This document shows, one piece after another, positions 34,401 through 49,400 of a stretch of 64,000 bases of DNA. A program made the position numbers and the translations under genes. The notes below the pieces were generated by a model. That model was not told where the DNA came from. It was given only the letters and a program-made list of their open reading frames with translations, and did no database searches. Numbering within the stretch: position 1 is the first letter of the stretch; the number at the start of each line of letters is the position of its first letter. This DNA comes from Todiramphus chloris collaris (lineage: Eukaryota; Chordata; Aves; Coraciiformes; Alcedinidae): the NCBI GenBank assembly GCA_025345505.1, contig JANVCC010000076.1, positions 12,416,057 through 12,480,056 on the forward strand, written 5' to 3'.

Positions 34401-37400
34401 AATTCACAACTTGGACCACTACTCCTTTTGCTTCTCTCTTCAGTGTATGCTGTGCACCTACCAAGGCTTTAAAACATGTATTCTGTGTGAGCAACATTGA
34501 GACAGCTCCACTATGATTTAAGTTTTTAAACTGCATCTCAGTTTCTCTGCTCAAAAAAATATTTTTTGTACATGTTGTGTCATATGGCATTTGAAGTGTT
34601 AGTAACAATGGAAATCTGTGCCTTTCAAAGCACTACTTGGTAATGGTGTTTTTCTTAGACATTTAGATGGATCATCTGAAGTGGCAGAAGCATGATTAGG
34701 TACAGGATTTCAACCAGAGCATCTCTGTTTGAAAAAGTCCATTTGCTATCCTCGAAACTCTTAACAGCCAGTAGACTAAAGATGGATATGGTGTATGTTC
34801 TGGATTTAACTTTAAAAGCAAAACAAACAAACAAAAATACAGGCATAACAGATTTGAAGATCTGTAGATTGGCTAAGACAGCTTGAAATAAATGTTTAGC
34901 TACAGTCATTTGAAGTTTGCTTTTTGCTGCATGTGTATTATGTCTGTTTTCTTCTAACAGAACTTGTCTGTGACAGTATGCTGAGTGTCTTCAGAAGACT
35001 TAGAGCAATTGAAATCTCAAATTAAAAACTTATTGTGATAAAACCCCAAACACTGTAGCATTAAAACCATTTTGCTTCAATAATAAAAATACCATAACAT
35101 TGGACAGAGAACCTTCTGCTCGTACAGCTTAACCAAATGGCAGGCTGAAAAGGCCAGCTTGCTGCTCTTAGCCACTAGTATTTTTTTTTTTTTTAAGGGG
35201 GGGGGGGGGGAACCCTAACCTTCCTATGAACTTTTAGCTTGCAAATGACCCGATATGACATGTCTGAACTTAAAATGAACTTTCACATGAACTTTTAGTT
35301 AGCCCTCTTAGAAATATAACAGATGGAAAATGGGCAGATTTCTTAAATATTTTTAGTTTGAAGTGCTTTGACACGTACACCAGTAAAAACAGGCAAGCTA
35401 TCTATTTTTTGCTGTTTACATTGCTGATTTTATTGTCCTGCTGGATTACTTGCAGTGTTTGAACTGAGAGGTGCTTCTGTTTTCTTTTTGTCAATGGATG
35501 CTATGCATATTGTTTTATGAAGTTTTTTCTTTGTGTCACTCCTTCATCTGGAATGTGAAACTCTTCCAGGTCTTCACCCTGACTGCAGGGATATCATTTG
35601 GTATTGAGAGAGTTAAGTTTAACCTTACTAGGTCAGTCTTGCAGAGAGAGTGGTGGTGTTACTGGAGTGACATATAAAATTTCTGGTAGTCACTGTCACT
35701 TTTTCAGATATGTCCTGATTTGATATCTTCAGAGTATTTGTGTAAAGCTTCAAACTGCTTCCTAAATATTTGCAAGCACAGGTTAGGTACAGGTGAGCCC
35801 CAGTATAATTCTGTCTGACTTGAGGTGCTGATCCTGTGCTGCTGATTTTCAAGGAGTTGCATGTATTTATTTTCTCCGTTTCAAGCTTGAACCTGATGCC
35901 ATGACAGCATTTTTCTCCAATTCTTTTTGGTATTAATGTTAATTAATATTCCTAATACTGAACATGGTAGTTGCCTGGGAACATAGATTCAGAGTGTTCT
36001 GTTTCTATTATTGACAAGAAAGCTAGAGTTAAGTTACCCCTTCACTTCCTAAGCTATTGGCAAATGAGCTGTCACTGCTTTCTCATCTTTCATGTTCCAT
36101 TTCTTTACCAAGTGAAGGACTGCAGTCCACTACAGCCAACTGTAGTAAATTGTGTGATCTCTGTGTATGTATTAACTGGCTGTTAAGTGGAAAATAACTA
36201 TTGGGTCTGAAGTCCCAAGGCTGCTTTCTGTGTGAAGTGTTTTTTAAGTACATGAATAAACATCTCAAGCATTCAGCTAAAAAGGCTTGTTGAAGTAATA
36301 AATTTAGTCTCTAATTTACTGGTTTGTGTTTGTGAGGCAGGAAGGGCTGTTTCATGAAAGGGTCTCTTTTCTGTGGTAGTACAGCTATCAATGATTTGCT
36401 TTTTAATTATGTGCATTTGATTAATATATATCAAAAGAAGAATGTCTTTGAAGTTATATTGAAGAAGCTTAAGTACTGATTTTTTTAACCACTATAGGTT
36501 TTGATGGCGGTGCAGTGAAAGTTCATGGAGCAAAAGGATCACCTCCTTCAAAGTTTTATAAGGTATAATCTCTTTCTATGGAGAGTGAAGTATTTTTTAT
36601 TTACAAAACTTTGTATTTTTGAGAAAATACTAAGTATTTTCTGCCAAAAGCTGTTACCACTTTAAAATCCTCATATCCCCTGCCCTGAAAGTAAAAGAAA
36701 GGAGGGGGGAAGGAAAAAAGATAAACCCTGTTTGATATGACTGTAAATGTTTTAACATATAACGGGCTTATCCACAAATATCCAGACAAGGCTAGGATGG
36801 TTGTTACATAGTAATAATAATAATAATGATTAAAACATCTTAGCCCACTAACACCTTGATACTTGTTGATATTTTTTTTTTTGGCATAGCAGTAAAATAA
36901 AAATAAGTTTTAATTTATTTATTTGTTATTATATGTTAAGTAGGACATTTGAAATGTATGTATCTAGGAGTATTTTTTTTTTGTTATTTACATGACATAA
37001 GATACATTTAAGTGTAATTGTATTCTAAAATATGTAATGTTGACAACATGTGAAATATTTGTATTTTTGGAAATTGTTTTATTGGCCATCAGTGATAAAT
37101 AGATGTTTTGCACATCTGTTTTAGAAGTAATTTTTAGGAAATTAATGGATGGAAGTGACTGAATGGGCATTGTAACAAGATAAAAATATTTGAAGAGTGT
37201 TACATCTTACAGTAACTTTACAGTAAGTGTAGAGGAAAATTAATTGGCTGCTTTAAAGGTGAAATGTAGTTAGTAAAACAACTACAGATACAAGTTAAAC
37301 TTCAGGCAAAACAATGAGAAACAGCTTCTTGAAAGAAACAGCTGAAGGAGACTGGGTAAAGTGAAAATTTGCTGTAGGAAAAGCAGTCAGAGCATTTATA

Positions 37401-40400
37401 GCATATCAGTACTGAATCCCATGTAATTTCCTATCCCTCTATCATTAGGTAAATGCCACTTTCCTCGATGGCTTCAGAGCTACTGCTGTCTGCCCAGTGG
37501 GAGGTCCAAAGGCAATACAGAAAGGAAAACGCACTGCGGAAAGTATTCTGCAAAGGTTAGTATTTGAGTCTGGCAAGGGGGCTTTCTTTTTTGAGGTGAT
37601 GAGAACAGAACTATGGCATATGACAGCAACCATCTTAACCTTGTAAGAGCCCTAGAAGATTATAATCTTCCAATTTGGAGGGCATTTCAAGACTTAAGTA
37701 GCCTGTGTAGGAAACCTGTTATCAACATACAACTACACTTCAGCTACATTTGACAGAGTGAGAAAGATCTCAAATATTGTTGAAAATAGATGGCATTATA
37801 GTGGAGATAAACCCAAAACAATGAGGGAAAAAGCTGCAATTCAGGTTAAAATTTATTCGGTGCCAGAAAGAAACCCACATGAAAGTAGTTTTTACTAATT
37901 TTCACAGAACTTTTTTTGATCAAAAATCTTAGTGCTATGAAATGTACACAGTTTACCAAACTGGGGGTTTTTTTAAACAAAGTTATCTTAGTACCTTGTA
38001 AAATATGACAAATTATTTTGTTCATTAGAACAATTTTATAGTTGTCAGACAAACTGGATAAACTTTTGTCATACTGTCCTACCAGCATATTTGGGCAGGG
38101 AGAGAGTGCTCTTAAATATAGTTCCATATCCTAATGGAAGTCTCTGAGCATTAACTCTAATAGCCCAAATCTTTCTAGTTATGAGATACATCTCTTTGTG
38201 CCATGTTTTATACATACTTCCCCCTATCCTCTTCTAGGCCCATGGAGCAAGTACACTAGGATAGACACCTGTGAGAAGTGCAGAGTTTACTGTGGACTTC
38301 AGAGTGACTTACTGCTCGTGTGCCCATGTATAGCACTGTGATGAAGAGGGAGTTATGTGACTGCCCTCAAGAGTCATAGCAGATGAGAGTAGGCTGGTAT
38401 GGGATGTGTAATTAAGCTATGGAATCCCTCTCCTTGGAGTTATGCAAATACTAAACGTCTAAGAGCTACTGAAAAAAAAAAAAGAAACAAGAAAAACCTC
38501 TTCAAGAGTTGTTAAATACAAAGGCTGAAGGCCTTCAAAAATCTCCAAAAAGCAATCTTTCTGGAAGCTAGGTGGATTATTTAAGAAAAAAAAAAAAATA
38601 GTGGTATATTTTCCCTTTCATGTTTGTTCTTGGGCATCATTTCAGAGTGGACTACGTGAATCTTTTGCCTGATTGAAACAGCTTGTGGTGCTGCTGCCTC
38701 CATGACTTCTAAAAAATGAGTTCAGCCTGCTTACTGTGCTGTCCTGAGTAATCCTTAGAAGAGGACTGATGGGAGATAGCCAAAGACTGGTTAACTGGCT
38801 TCATAAGTGTTCTCTAGGCCATGAAGCATGCCTGGAACAGCAGTGGCCTGTTCTGTATCGGTATATTCTCCTTCTCATACCCAGTCTTAAAAAGCTTAAT
38901 GTGGGCCATCATTTATTCAGCATGTTCAAAAAAGTTGTGTGTGTTAACACAGATACAGAGTTAAGCTGTTCTGATCACTATCAGAGAATGCTCTGTCAGG
39001 AACTACATCTCTTTAGGCAGCTCTGATTTCATTCTCTCCACCAGTTCCTGTTGCAGGAGAATGTCATAAGTACATCATCTTTCACCTAGCCAGTTTCCAG
39101 TATGTTCTAGGTTAAATTCTGCCCACCAGTCTAATGGCAATGAGTCCAAATAAGGCACACAAATTGAAGATGATTGAATTGTGCAGGCCAGATTAGTTGA
39201 CTACCTAAGATATTAAGCAGCTCTGTCAGCTTGTAATATGACTTCTTCCACTTCTTTCTTGCACGCTTCTCCTTTTATTTGTTTATTCATTTTTTGAAAG
39301 CAGGAGAGATTTGGCAGTATGTGTGTGAAGAAGTCTCTTTGGAGTAGTCTTTGGTGTCCTTTTTATTTTTTATGATTCTCTGTTTCATTACCAAGGCACA
39401 TGAAAGGGCTAAAAATTGCCCACAGAACATATTTTGAATGCTAGTATCTTGAACTGTAATGTTTGTAGATAAATAACCTAAAATAACTTAATACAGACAT
39501 GGTTTGCAAATTTAGATACCTTAAATCAAGTACCTGTCTTTCTGTGGTCATCAAAATAAAGATCGCTTCATTTGTGGTACACGGGCCACCTTCATCTCTA
39601 CAACAATTAGAAAATTACATTTTGTGTTTTAGTCGAGTATACTGCTTCATTTTTTCACATACCATGCTAGTATTTGCAACAGTGATGATACATCAACAGT
39701 GTCTTCAAAATGTTTCACTGATAGAAAATATTTTTCTCATCCTAACATAACAAGTTATGTTATAAATATATATATANNNNNNNNNNNNNNNNNNNNNNNN
39801 NNNNNNNNNNNNNNNNNNNNNNNNNNNNNNNNNNNNNNNNNNNNNNNNNNNNNNNNNNNNNNNNNNNNNNNNNNNNTTTTTTTTTTTGTAGTCATTTTAA
39901 CTTTTATTGCTTGAGAGTTGAGCTGTTTTAACTGAGTTTTTGAATACAGTCTATTTAATCCAAACTTAATATTTGCCAAACAGTATGAATTCCTGGCTCT
40001 CTTAAAGCAGTGGCTGTTTTCATGATGTATAAAAAGAAGGTAATGTTCATCCCCATTATTTATCATGATTGGACAAACTTGGCACTCAACACAATGTGCT
40101 TTTGGTGTAAATGTCCATATAGAAAGAGTTTGAGAGATTTCAGTGCCAGAATGGAAAGGCATGAGTAATGAAGAAATGTTCTTTTTAAAAACTTAACCTG
40201 CTTTTTGACGTTTGAGTCCTATGTTCATTAATCCCAAATAAATACCTTAAAGGTTTGCTTTTTTTTTTTGTTTGTTTGTTTTGTTTGGGGTTTTTTTTTG
40301 GTTTTTTGGGTCATTGGTGCCTGTGATGTAATGAAGAGGTTTCATGTAATGACTGCTAGTTCATAATGCCTGATAGCAGAAACAGAACCCAGAACTGAAT

Positions 40401-43400
40401 TACCAGTGTGAAAACCAGGAAGATTGCATATACTGTAATTGCATTTCAAGCTGTCTTTGCTTTAAAGATAAGAGTGAGCTGAAATCCATTTATTTGCCTT
40501 TGCCATCCAAATAACCAAAAAGCTCAGTTTGAAACCTAGGGTTAAATTCAGAGGCATAACTTCCTTGTCAGTAATTGCTTGATTTGTAGTATTCAGATAT
40601 ATTTGTTTAATGCTAAGTATTCATAGTCCAGCTTACATGACAGCTAACTTCTGTGTACCACACAGGGCTACTTCATATAATCATTTTGAGGCAGTTTACT
40701 AATTGAAAAAAAAAATCATTTGTTGCAGGACTCGTCTTATTTTCAGTCAGCTTGGGTATGAAGATTACAGTGCAGTTAACATACAGGTTTTAGGGTCTGA
40801 AGATACATACGGACCTCATGCTAGAAGGAGTATAGATGGTGTAAGTATTCAGTGGAGTGTTCTTAAACTTTTACTGACCTCTTTTAATCTCTCCATATTG
40901 TTATCTTTTCCACAACTTTAAAGGAAGTCACTATCATCTTGGGAATTTCACCCCATCATCTTGCAAAGAATCCAGTGTCACTACTTAGTGTACAGAATTA
41001 ACACAGACATGGTCTTTTCAGTATTAGGTCTTCCGGAAGCACTGATATGAAATCTTACAAAAATGTTGTTGTAGTCTGTTCTAATATTGTTCATCTAAAG
41101 AAATACCTTTGTATAAAAGCTCTTATGAGGTAGACTTAAATTGCATGAGATGTAGCTAACAGACGACATTATAAAGATTGCAGAGCCAGGAAAATGCAGA
41201 ATTATTGTTGCCTGTTAACTTTAAAACCATCTGTGAGTACTGTTTGTGAAAAAATCTTCAACTATATCATTCAGCTTCGTATTTTTTTACTTAATAAATT
41301 CACATGTAAGAATATGAATGATGGCTGTAGCCACTGCAGCTGTGATATCCATGGTCTGTTTTCCTAATCTAGAATATGAAAGTCCTTTTTAAAGGAAAAA
41401 GTCTGTAAATCTTGCCCTCACTACACGAACTTTAAATATTTAGACAGTTTAGTTTGTTCCAAAACAGTAGCATTTAATTCTTCTTTGTCAATGGTACTCT
41501 TGCAAAACTCTTAAGGTACACGTGGCAAAACTCAGCTCAGTTTGATCTTAGGAGTGCCAACACTTAAAATAGCTGATAGTTTTTTATGGATAGGAAACAT
41601 GAACGTGATATAGAGAGAGACAGTGAACTTCTTACTGTAGAAATCTAAGTGTTCTTAGAAATTGGGCAAGTTATGTCTGCGGCTGTTGATTTTAGTGCTT
41701 GAGCTTTGTTTTCATTCTGCACAGCAGCAAAAGTTGCTTCCTGAGAAATGAGCTTTATGATGTGGTCTTTTTTCCTTTTATGACCATAAACCATGCAATG
41801 TTAACTGTGCTACTGAGATTGCAGAATCAAAATTTTGAAACATAGGAACAGATGTTCCAGATGTTGAACTTGTCTGTGCTCTGTTCATACCAGCTCTTTA
41901 TGATTATGTATTATAATACATTCTATAATTAAATAGCTATATGGAAGTTTTCTGTCTCATACAGAATGAATAATAATTTGAAAAAGAGTAATTTCTCCTT
42001 CCTTATTGTTCAGTTTCCCTTGCATATGATACATTAAATAAATTTTCCAAATGAAATTGATATTTGTAGTACTTTCCATATTTCCAGCCTTGACTCCCAG
42101 GTCTTATATTAAATAGGGCATCGTTTCCATTGTGTGTGCTTCCTAAATGTGCTTGAAATAGGATATGAAAGCTGAGGCTGAAATACAGGAAATAGCTCTT
42201 TTGCCTTCTCCCTTCACCCAGTTCCTCCAAGAGTCCAGAATAAAATAACTAGAGAGGAAAGCAGCCATAGTAGCTTGAGAAAAAGGGATGGGAGCGGAGT
42301 TTGCTTTTCCATTTAAAATACAAAATCATAGAATCCTACAGAAAACATCTGCCTGTTGGGGTAGAGCTATGTAGTAGCTATGTAGGAGCTATGTAGTCTC
42401 TGAAACGCTCTTTCCTACCATGTCTTTCCATACAAAATTAGACATGGTTATTTGGGTTGCAGATAACAGTGCTTCAAACCAGAACCATGTATGTTAGGTA
42501 GTATAATAACACACAAGGAAAAAAATTCCTTCTTTGAAGATTCTAGCATCTAAAGTTGAAAAGCAGAAACAAATATGCATATAAATACCAAGACAGGGTA
42601 AGCTGAAAAATACTTGGAGCTCAGTGTAGATGTCTGGTATGGCTGGACTAATTCTCATATAATCTGTCAAACTGGATGCAAAGGTTTGCCTTTGCAGCTG
42701 TGACATCAGCTTGTCTCCCAGGCTTATGCAGGCCTGTACACTGTAGCCTGAGCTGCTGTGTGGAGTATTAACTGTTCTGACAACACAGAATATCTTTGAG
42801 AAACCAAGAAATGCTTGCCTCCTTTCCTTTCTTCATCCTCCCTGTGTGTTTACATGGTTGTTGTTGCTTGCCACACTGAAAGCGTGCCTCGTCAGCAGCA
42901 GCCCAGCATGAGCAAGGAAGGGACCTGAATCAGCACTGTGTAACCCTAGTGGTGGTTAATTTTTAATATCTCTTGCTCTGTGGTTTACTGTTCAGGGAGG
43001 AAGAAGGGGTTATGATGAAGTTACAGTGTCATAGAGTTTATGGTTTAGAAATACTGGGTGTGTTTCTTGTTAAAGGTATTAATAGGACATAAGGTATTGG
43101 AGCTTGCTATATAAAAACTTATGTGCTTTGCCTGTTACTTATCAATTAACCCGCTGTTAACCAGTTTACAACACATTAAGACTTGATGAAGTGTAACTTT
43201 GTTTTGCTATTTTTTTGTTTAATTATGATAATGGCTTAAAAATAGTTTGTATATCCAGTTTTAATACTGGATTCACCCACTCAGAGTAAGATTCAGCTTA
43301 TTATTTTTACAGACCACTGTATCTTATATCTGTGGGCAAGGAAGTAAACCTAGAACTTAAATGGAATGTTGGTACAGTTTAGAACCAGGAAGCAGATGTT

Positions 43401-46400
43401 TTCTGCAAGAATATTTCCTATCAATTATAATTTGTAGTAGTTTAATGAATCTCATGGTAGCTTTGGGAACACTAAATGTTAGAAAAAAAAGAATAAAGCT
43501 TTTGTGGCATGGCTGCATATTTCCTTCATAGCAACAATTTTTTACAACAATCTCATGAAACTTCTTTTTAAGTTGGAAAACTGTTTGGTTTCTTATTCTT
43601 ATCTATTTCTTTATTCATAGAAGGAAATTTCTGTCCTTTCAAGTGATATATGACCTGCTGGAATACTATAACCTCATGTCTCTTGGCCCTGCAAAAGTTT
43701 TATTTTACTGTTTGCCTACATGAGTATCAAAATAAACTAACGTGAAACAAATCTACCAGATTTCCTGCATGATAGTACTGTGGCAGGTATTTTCCAGTCT
43801 GGGACCTTGGAGGCTGAGAAATGAACTGTGTGTGCCTCCCTGTGAGCATGCCTACATAGAGGTATTTAAGAAGGATGAAAGCAATTATGTTTATCATTAT
43901 TGTACCTCAGAGTACCTCTGTGTGCATGGCTACTAGATTAGAAAGCAGGAAAACAATAATCTTTCAGCTTCATGAATATTTAGGACTTAAGTTTAAACAT
44001 ACTAAACCAAGAAGGCCCTTCATTACTGGGTTTTAGCTGATCAGGTCAGGAAGTTTTCCTCCCTTGGTATAAGCTGGCTTGTTTGTGTTGGGATTTTGTT
44101 GTGTATTTGAGTTTGAGTAGAGGATTTAGTAGTTTGTTAACAGAACGGTCTCTTTGGGATACTCTTAGAGTAGCCAGAGTGCTTGGTGCAGCATATTACA
44201 GCATTTATGATAAATACCATTTCAACAGCTGCCACTAGGAAATCCATCCATGCTCCTACATTGCTGAAGTTACTGAAATTCCTCAAATTGACTTGAGATT
44301 TTTAATGTTGACATGTTCAACAGTATTGCTTTGGAGAAAAATGTACTGTATATACACAGGAAAATGATACCAATATACAAGATACCAGTAGCTGAAAAGC
44401 TGATATTCAGTTTGCTGGTTCATGTAATATTCTTAAAGAATGCAGCGTTACAGAAATAAGGGCACTAGAGTTAAGAGGTGTATTAAAAGATGGACAGTTT
44501 AGGAGTTCAGATGCAGCACATAGTTTCTCAGGTTATTTTGAAGAGGAAAAAAATCTTTTTGTTTGTTTTTGTTGTAAAATGTTTAGTCGAGTCTTAAAAT
44601 TTAGGGGATGGGAAGAGGACAGGTGATACTGTCAAATTTACTGGAATTCTCATGAATAAATTTGTATTTTGTTAGGCATAACAGCCCAGCATTTTTCACT
44701 GCCAGCTGTATAAATTGACAATTGCTTCAAGTTGTTTTAGAATAGTTTTGCACGTGGTTTCTAGTTCTTGAAATCGGGGATGTGCGTTCATCTTTGGGTA
44801 GTGAATAAAAATTACAACATAGAGCAAGAAGGTTGAGATGTGGTTTGTTTTACCACAACAGCTATTACATGTGAGGACAAACGTTGCAATAAACTAAAAA
44901 GGGGTATATTTAGTATACTAAGTGAATGCGTTCTATATGTATATTAATTTATTGGTATTGCAAACATCAGGCATAGATTCAGAAGGGCATCCAACATCCA
45001 GTTGTTCCTTTCTTCCAGGAAAATGTCCTCTTCGGTATCCTAAGTAGCTATATGTTCAATTTTTCCTTTTACTTTTATACATTTTTAGTAGAACAGCTAC
45101 CAGATCTGGTATTTAGAGAGTTTTGAAGTCCTCTGAGCTCTGTAGAATAACAAACAGGAACCTTGGTTTGTTTATCAGGCTTTCATGAAATATATTCTTT
45201 CCTACTGACATTAAAAAGAACATAAACACCGGAAGATGTCCCCTACTGTTTTGTAGTCAAACTCCTCCTTTTTTGAATTTTATATTGATTTCAGTAAGCC
45301 AAGAATTTCATATAAGGTTACCAAAGAACCTTTAGAAACTCTATTTGTGCTCATTAACACACACACAAAAAAAAAACAAACCCAAAACCAAAAAAAGCAA
45401 GCTGACTTCACAGGGAGCTGGCTACCAGAGAGAAGAAATAGCTTGCTGCACAACTCCATACTTGGACTAGTGCTGGGTGAGGAACTCCTGCCCTTGTGCA
45501 ATTCCATTTCATATGTGTGATGGAAATGGCTGTGCCTGTGCTTTGGGACAAGTAAGAGGCGCTTAGGGACAGACTTGTGTTTTGAGCTGATCTCTCATTT
45601 GTAGAGATTCAAAGGTAGATCAAAGGTGGTTCTTACTGGTGGGTGCAAATTATTGAGTAAGTACAGTCTTTGCCCTCAGTGAGACCTAATGTTCACTTTA
45701 AGGCTTTTGCCAGTGTAGATCCAGTGGTAGATCTTTCAGGGTAGAAAAGAGATTTTTCAGAGAAGTAAAATAAGCGAGAGAAAGTGCTTATTTGCAAAGG
45801 AAGCTGCGTTAGTTGACTATAGAGTCATGGTTTGGTTGACCTTTAGAGGACTGTCTGCTTTCTTCTATGGAAATGTGTTGGATTTTAGAAGTTCCGTTAT
45901 CCCATTTTTCTTTTCTAATCCCCTTTTCCATGAGCAGATTCGCTTACTTCTTGGTATTAAGTAAAGCTGGCTTTCTAACTTGACCCAAGAGGTATTCTCA
46001 GTGCCCTTAAAAAGGAGGAAAGTTTGTTTTCCAGTTCCACTGAGAGTCAAGCCAAGTATTTAGTTTCTTATAAAGTATTCTTAGCTATAGTACTTATCAT
46101 AGTATCATAGAACGGTTTCATCTGGAAGAGACCTTCAAGATCAAGTCCAGCCTTATTCCTAGCCATATTCAAAAGCCACTAAACCATGTCCTTAAGCTCA
46201 ACACCTACCTGGCTCTTAAACACCTCCAGGGATGGTGACTCCCCCACCTCCCTGGGCAGGCCATTCCAGTGCCTGACAACCCTTTCTGGAAAGAAATGCT
46301 TCCTAATATCCAGCCTGAACCTCCCCTGGTTCAGCTTCAGGCCATTTCCTCTTGTTCTATTGCTCATTACCAGGGAGAACAGACCAGCTACCACCTCACT

Positions 46401-49400
46401 ACAACTTCCTTCAGGTAGCTGTAGAGGGCAATAAGGTCTCCCCTCAGCCTTCTTTTCTCAAGGCTAAACAGCCCCAGATCCCCCAGCCTTTCCTCATAAG
46501 ACACATGCTCCAAACCCTTTACTAGCTTGGTAGCACACCTGTATCCTCTCCAGCACCTCAACATCCATCCTTCTTCATCTTTTGAGAATGATGGAAAAGC
46601 AGCACAATATCCTAGCAGACTGAAATAGCCAATCATTCATTTCACAGTAGTAAAATAAGCTAATGAAATGTTAGCAGAAAATTATAGTGATGCTGGATGA
46701 AAAGTCACTGAATGAAAATTGTAGTTTGTAGCAATTGGCAGTAAACATTTCCATTAGATTAAACTTGAATGGTGAGCTACAGTTATGTTTCAGTTTGGTA
46801 AATTTAAATGATGTTGTGCACTGAAGCTAATCTAATTTCTACTTTTTTGAAGCAGGGTCCTCGGGAAGCTGTTATTTGGCTTGCTGTACACCATAAGCAA
46901 AAAGAAGCTATAGAAATCTTCTCCAGAGAGATTGCACCAGCTGGAACTGGCATGGGTAAATATTCACATAATTATATGAATATTAAAGTTGTTTTGGTTT
47001 ATGTGCTTTGTTTTTTTTATTTTTTCTGAGCATGACTATCAGCCAAAGACTTAGTCATGTTTCATTGCACTGTGCATAGTGAAATCATCACGTTGTGGTT
47101 TTTTTAAAGGCATTTATATTTGGTGTAAAAATGGGACATGACAACATTAGGAAAATGGTAACATTTCTGTAAGCCCACCTTTTTGTTCCTTTGAGACTCT
47201 TTATCCTTCTCTGGCTGCTACTGTCCCTTCCTGCCTTTTTTTCTTTTCCTCATTTGTCTTTGTTTTCCCACCCATGGTTACACTGATGTGCAACAGTGTC
47301 TTACTCTGTTTTACCATGTTATTAAAACTCAGTAATGCTATTAGATCTTAATGGCAATAAAATTAAGAAGATTATTTACCTGGCAAACATTTATTGTAGT
47401 GTCTGGCTATAACATTGCAGTTTATGAAGAGCTCTGCAGTATGAGGGTTTTGAAGGGTCTCTTCAGCACTTAGTTATACTGCTGTACTTCTATTTAAAGT
47501 GTACCTGCCTGTGTAAGTAATTAAAACTTTCGGATAGAATTCAGAATTTAATATGATGCTGCAGTGAGAATGCTAACAACATGCATCTAATTCTTTATTC
47601 ACAGTGTATATTAACTACCCAACTTACACTCTGATCCTGCACTATGAAGTCTAACCTCAAATTAATCTGTCTTTAACATTTGATTTCATATGAAACAGTG
47701 GTGTACTGCAACTATTGCAAGATTTATTTTTTAATTGACTTGTGAGGTAAAGTCAAAAAAGTGGGATTTAATTATGCCATCTTAGTTTTGAGTATATATT
47801 AAAGTACTTGCATAAGGGTCACCTAGTGTGAAGTGATTTATACTGTTGATTATGACACATTTGTTCAAACAAAACCCTTCACATGTGTTTTTTGTGTCAC
47901 TGGATTCTCTTGGCTTTCTAGGAGAACTTACTGTTGATTATTGAAGTAAACTGTTCATTTTTTACTGTTGTTTTGTTTTCTGTTTAGTTGGGTTTATTTG
48001 TTTGGTTTTGTTGTTGTTTAGGTTTTTTGGTGTGTGTTTTGTTACTTTTTTTTTTTTTCTCCTTCTGTTCTCCTCCCAAGTCACTTAAGTGTCACCACTG
48101 TATCCATCTCAATCTTTAAGTAGCAAATGATATGTTGTGCTTACATTATGGATACTCGTCGCACTTTTATTATCCATTTAAAAATTGGACAGCTTAGTTT
48201 GAGGACTCCAGACCTCAGATATTTTGTAATGGCTTCTGTGTAACTTACGGAAGAATATATTGAGGGTTTACATAGATCTTCAAAATTAAATTACATGAGC
48301 TTAACCTGAACCTCTCAACTTCCATAGCAAATCTAGAATCCTGATTAATGGACTGGTGGGTAGATAGAGCCTTGCACTTAAGGAGTTAACAAACGATTTA
48401 TTTTCTGTGGATTCAAAATTGTACCAAAGTGTGCACATTCTTTGTTGTAGTCTTTATAGAATATGGTCATGTAGAACTAATCAGAAATATTGAGATAATT
48501 TTAAAAGATTTTTTCAGTTCTGAAGGCTGTTTAGTACTTCAGCATTTAGCTTGGATATAAGTTGCTTCTAAAGACTGGATTTCCTAATGAATTTAAGATG
48601 GTATTTTCACAGTTGGACCAACACAGTTTCTATTAGGGATTCATAATGGCAGTAGTTTCTCCTTTTTCATTATGCAAGTAGACTATGTAACATACATGAA
48701 AATGAAGATCTATATTTGTTATTTATGTATGCATAGACAATCCCCTAGAAAATATCTTTGAACAGAAAAAGCTGGCTGGGTGTTTTAAAACAAGTGCTTA
48801 TTGGTAAGATATGAAGCTAATGGACATATACTTGTCTGACCAATTCTTAATCTATGCCTGTTCTTTCATAGCTTCAACTTTTTAGAACATCCTATAGCAT
48901 TTATTCTCAAGGAAAAAAAAATTTAAAAAAAATCTCTTTTGAATTCCTAGAACTACTGCTAATGAGCAGCAATGGGAAAGAGCATGTTTCTGGAATCATC
49001 TAATGATAAATAGCATTTTTGCTTGCCAGGTATGGGACTGCAGCAAGGTTTTTAGCCTCTGATGTAAATTACTAGTGTCAGAGGGTATCAGGGCTGTTTA
49101 CTGACATGTTCCTGAGTGCTTGAACAATCCCAAAAATAGTAATTTTTTTTTAATTCGTTGAAGATACATTGAGACTGCTTCATCCAGTTGCTTCTTTCAG
49201 TTGCTGTTGTGTAGTTGATTTCCATATTACCTGCAGACAAAAACACTGTGTATGCAGAGAGTGGTCTAATCTGGCCTCTAACTGCTTAGTAGGCTGCTTG
49301 TTGATGTGGAATGCTTTTAAGGCAGGGGTTATGAAGAGTGTCGTCGTCTTTCCTTATTTTCTGTAGTAAGTTTTGGCAAAGAAAAAAATGCTTAACACTG

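Larger units (their letters stand above)
40841..46855 (+). other. AtuA-like intron 12
   Basis: 6015 bp. Contains a minus-strand CR1 fragment (about 46097-46570) and a short AGCTATGTAG-type repeat near 42364-42397. Otherwise no features recognised. Confidence 0.7.

Noticed and set aside
35211-35220. Interstitial telomeric repeat
   Set aside because: Only about one and a half CCCTAA units; far too short to distinguish from chance.
46179-46636. Minus-strand frames resembling protein ([15 protein letters not shown]...)
   Set aside because: These are the decayed CR1 reverse-transcriptase C-terminus, not a host gene.
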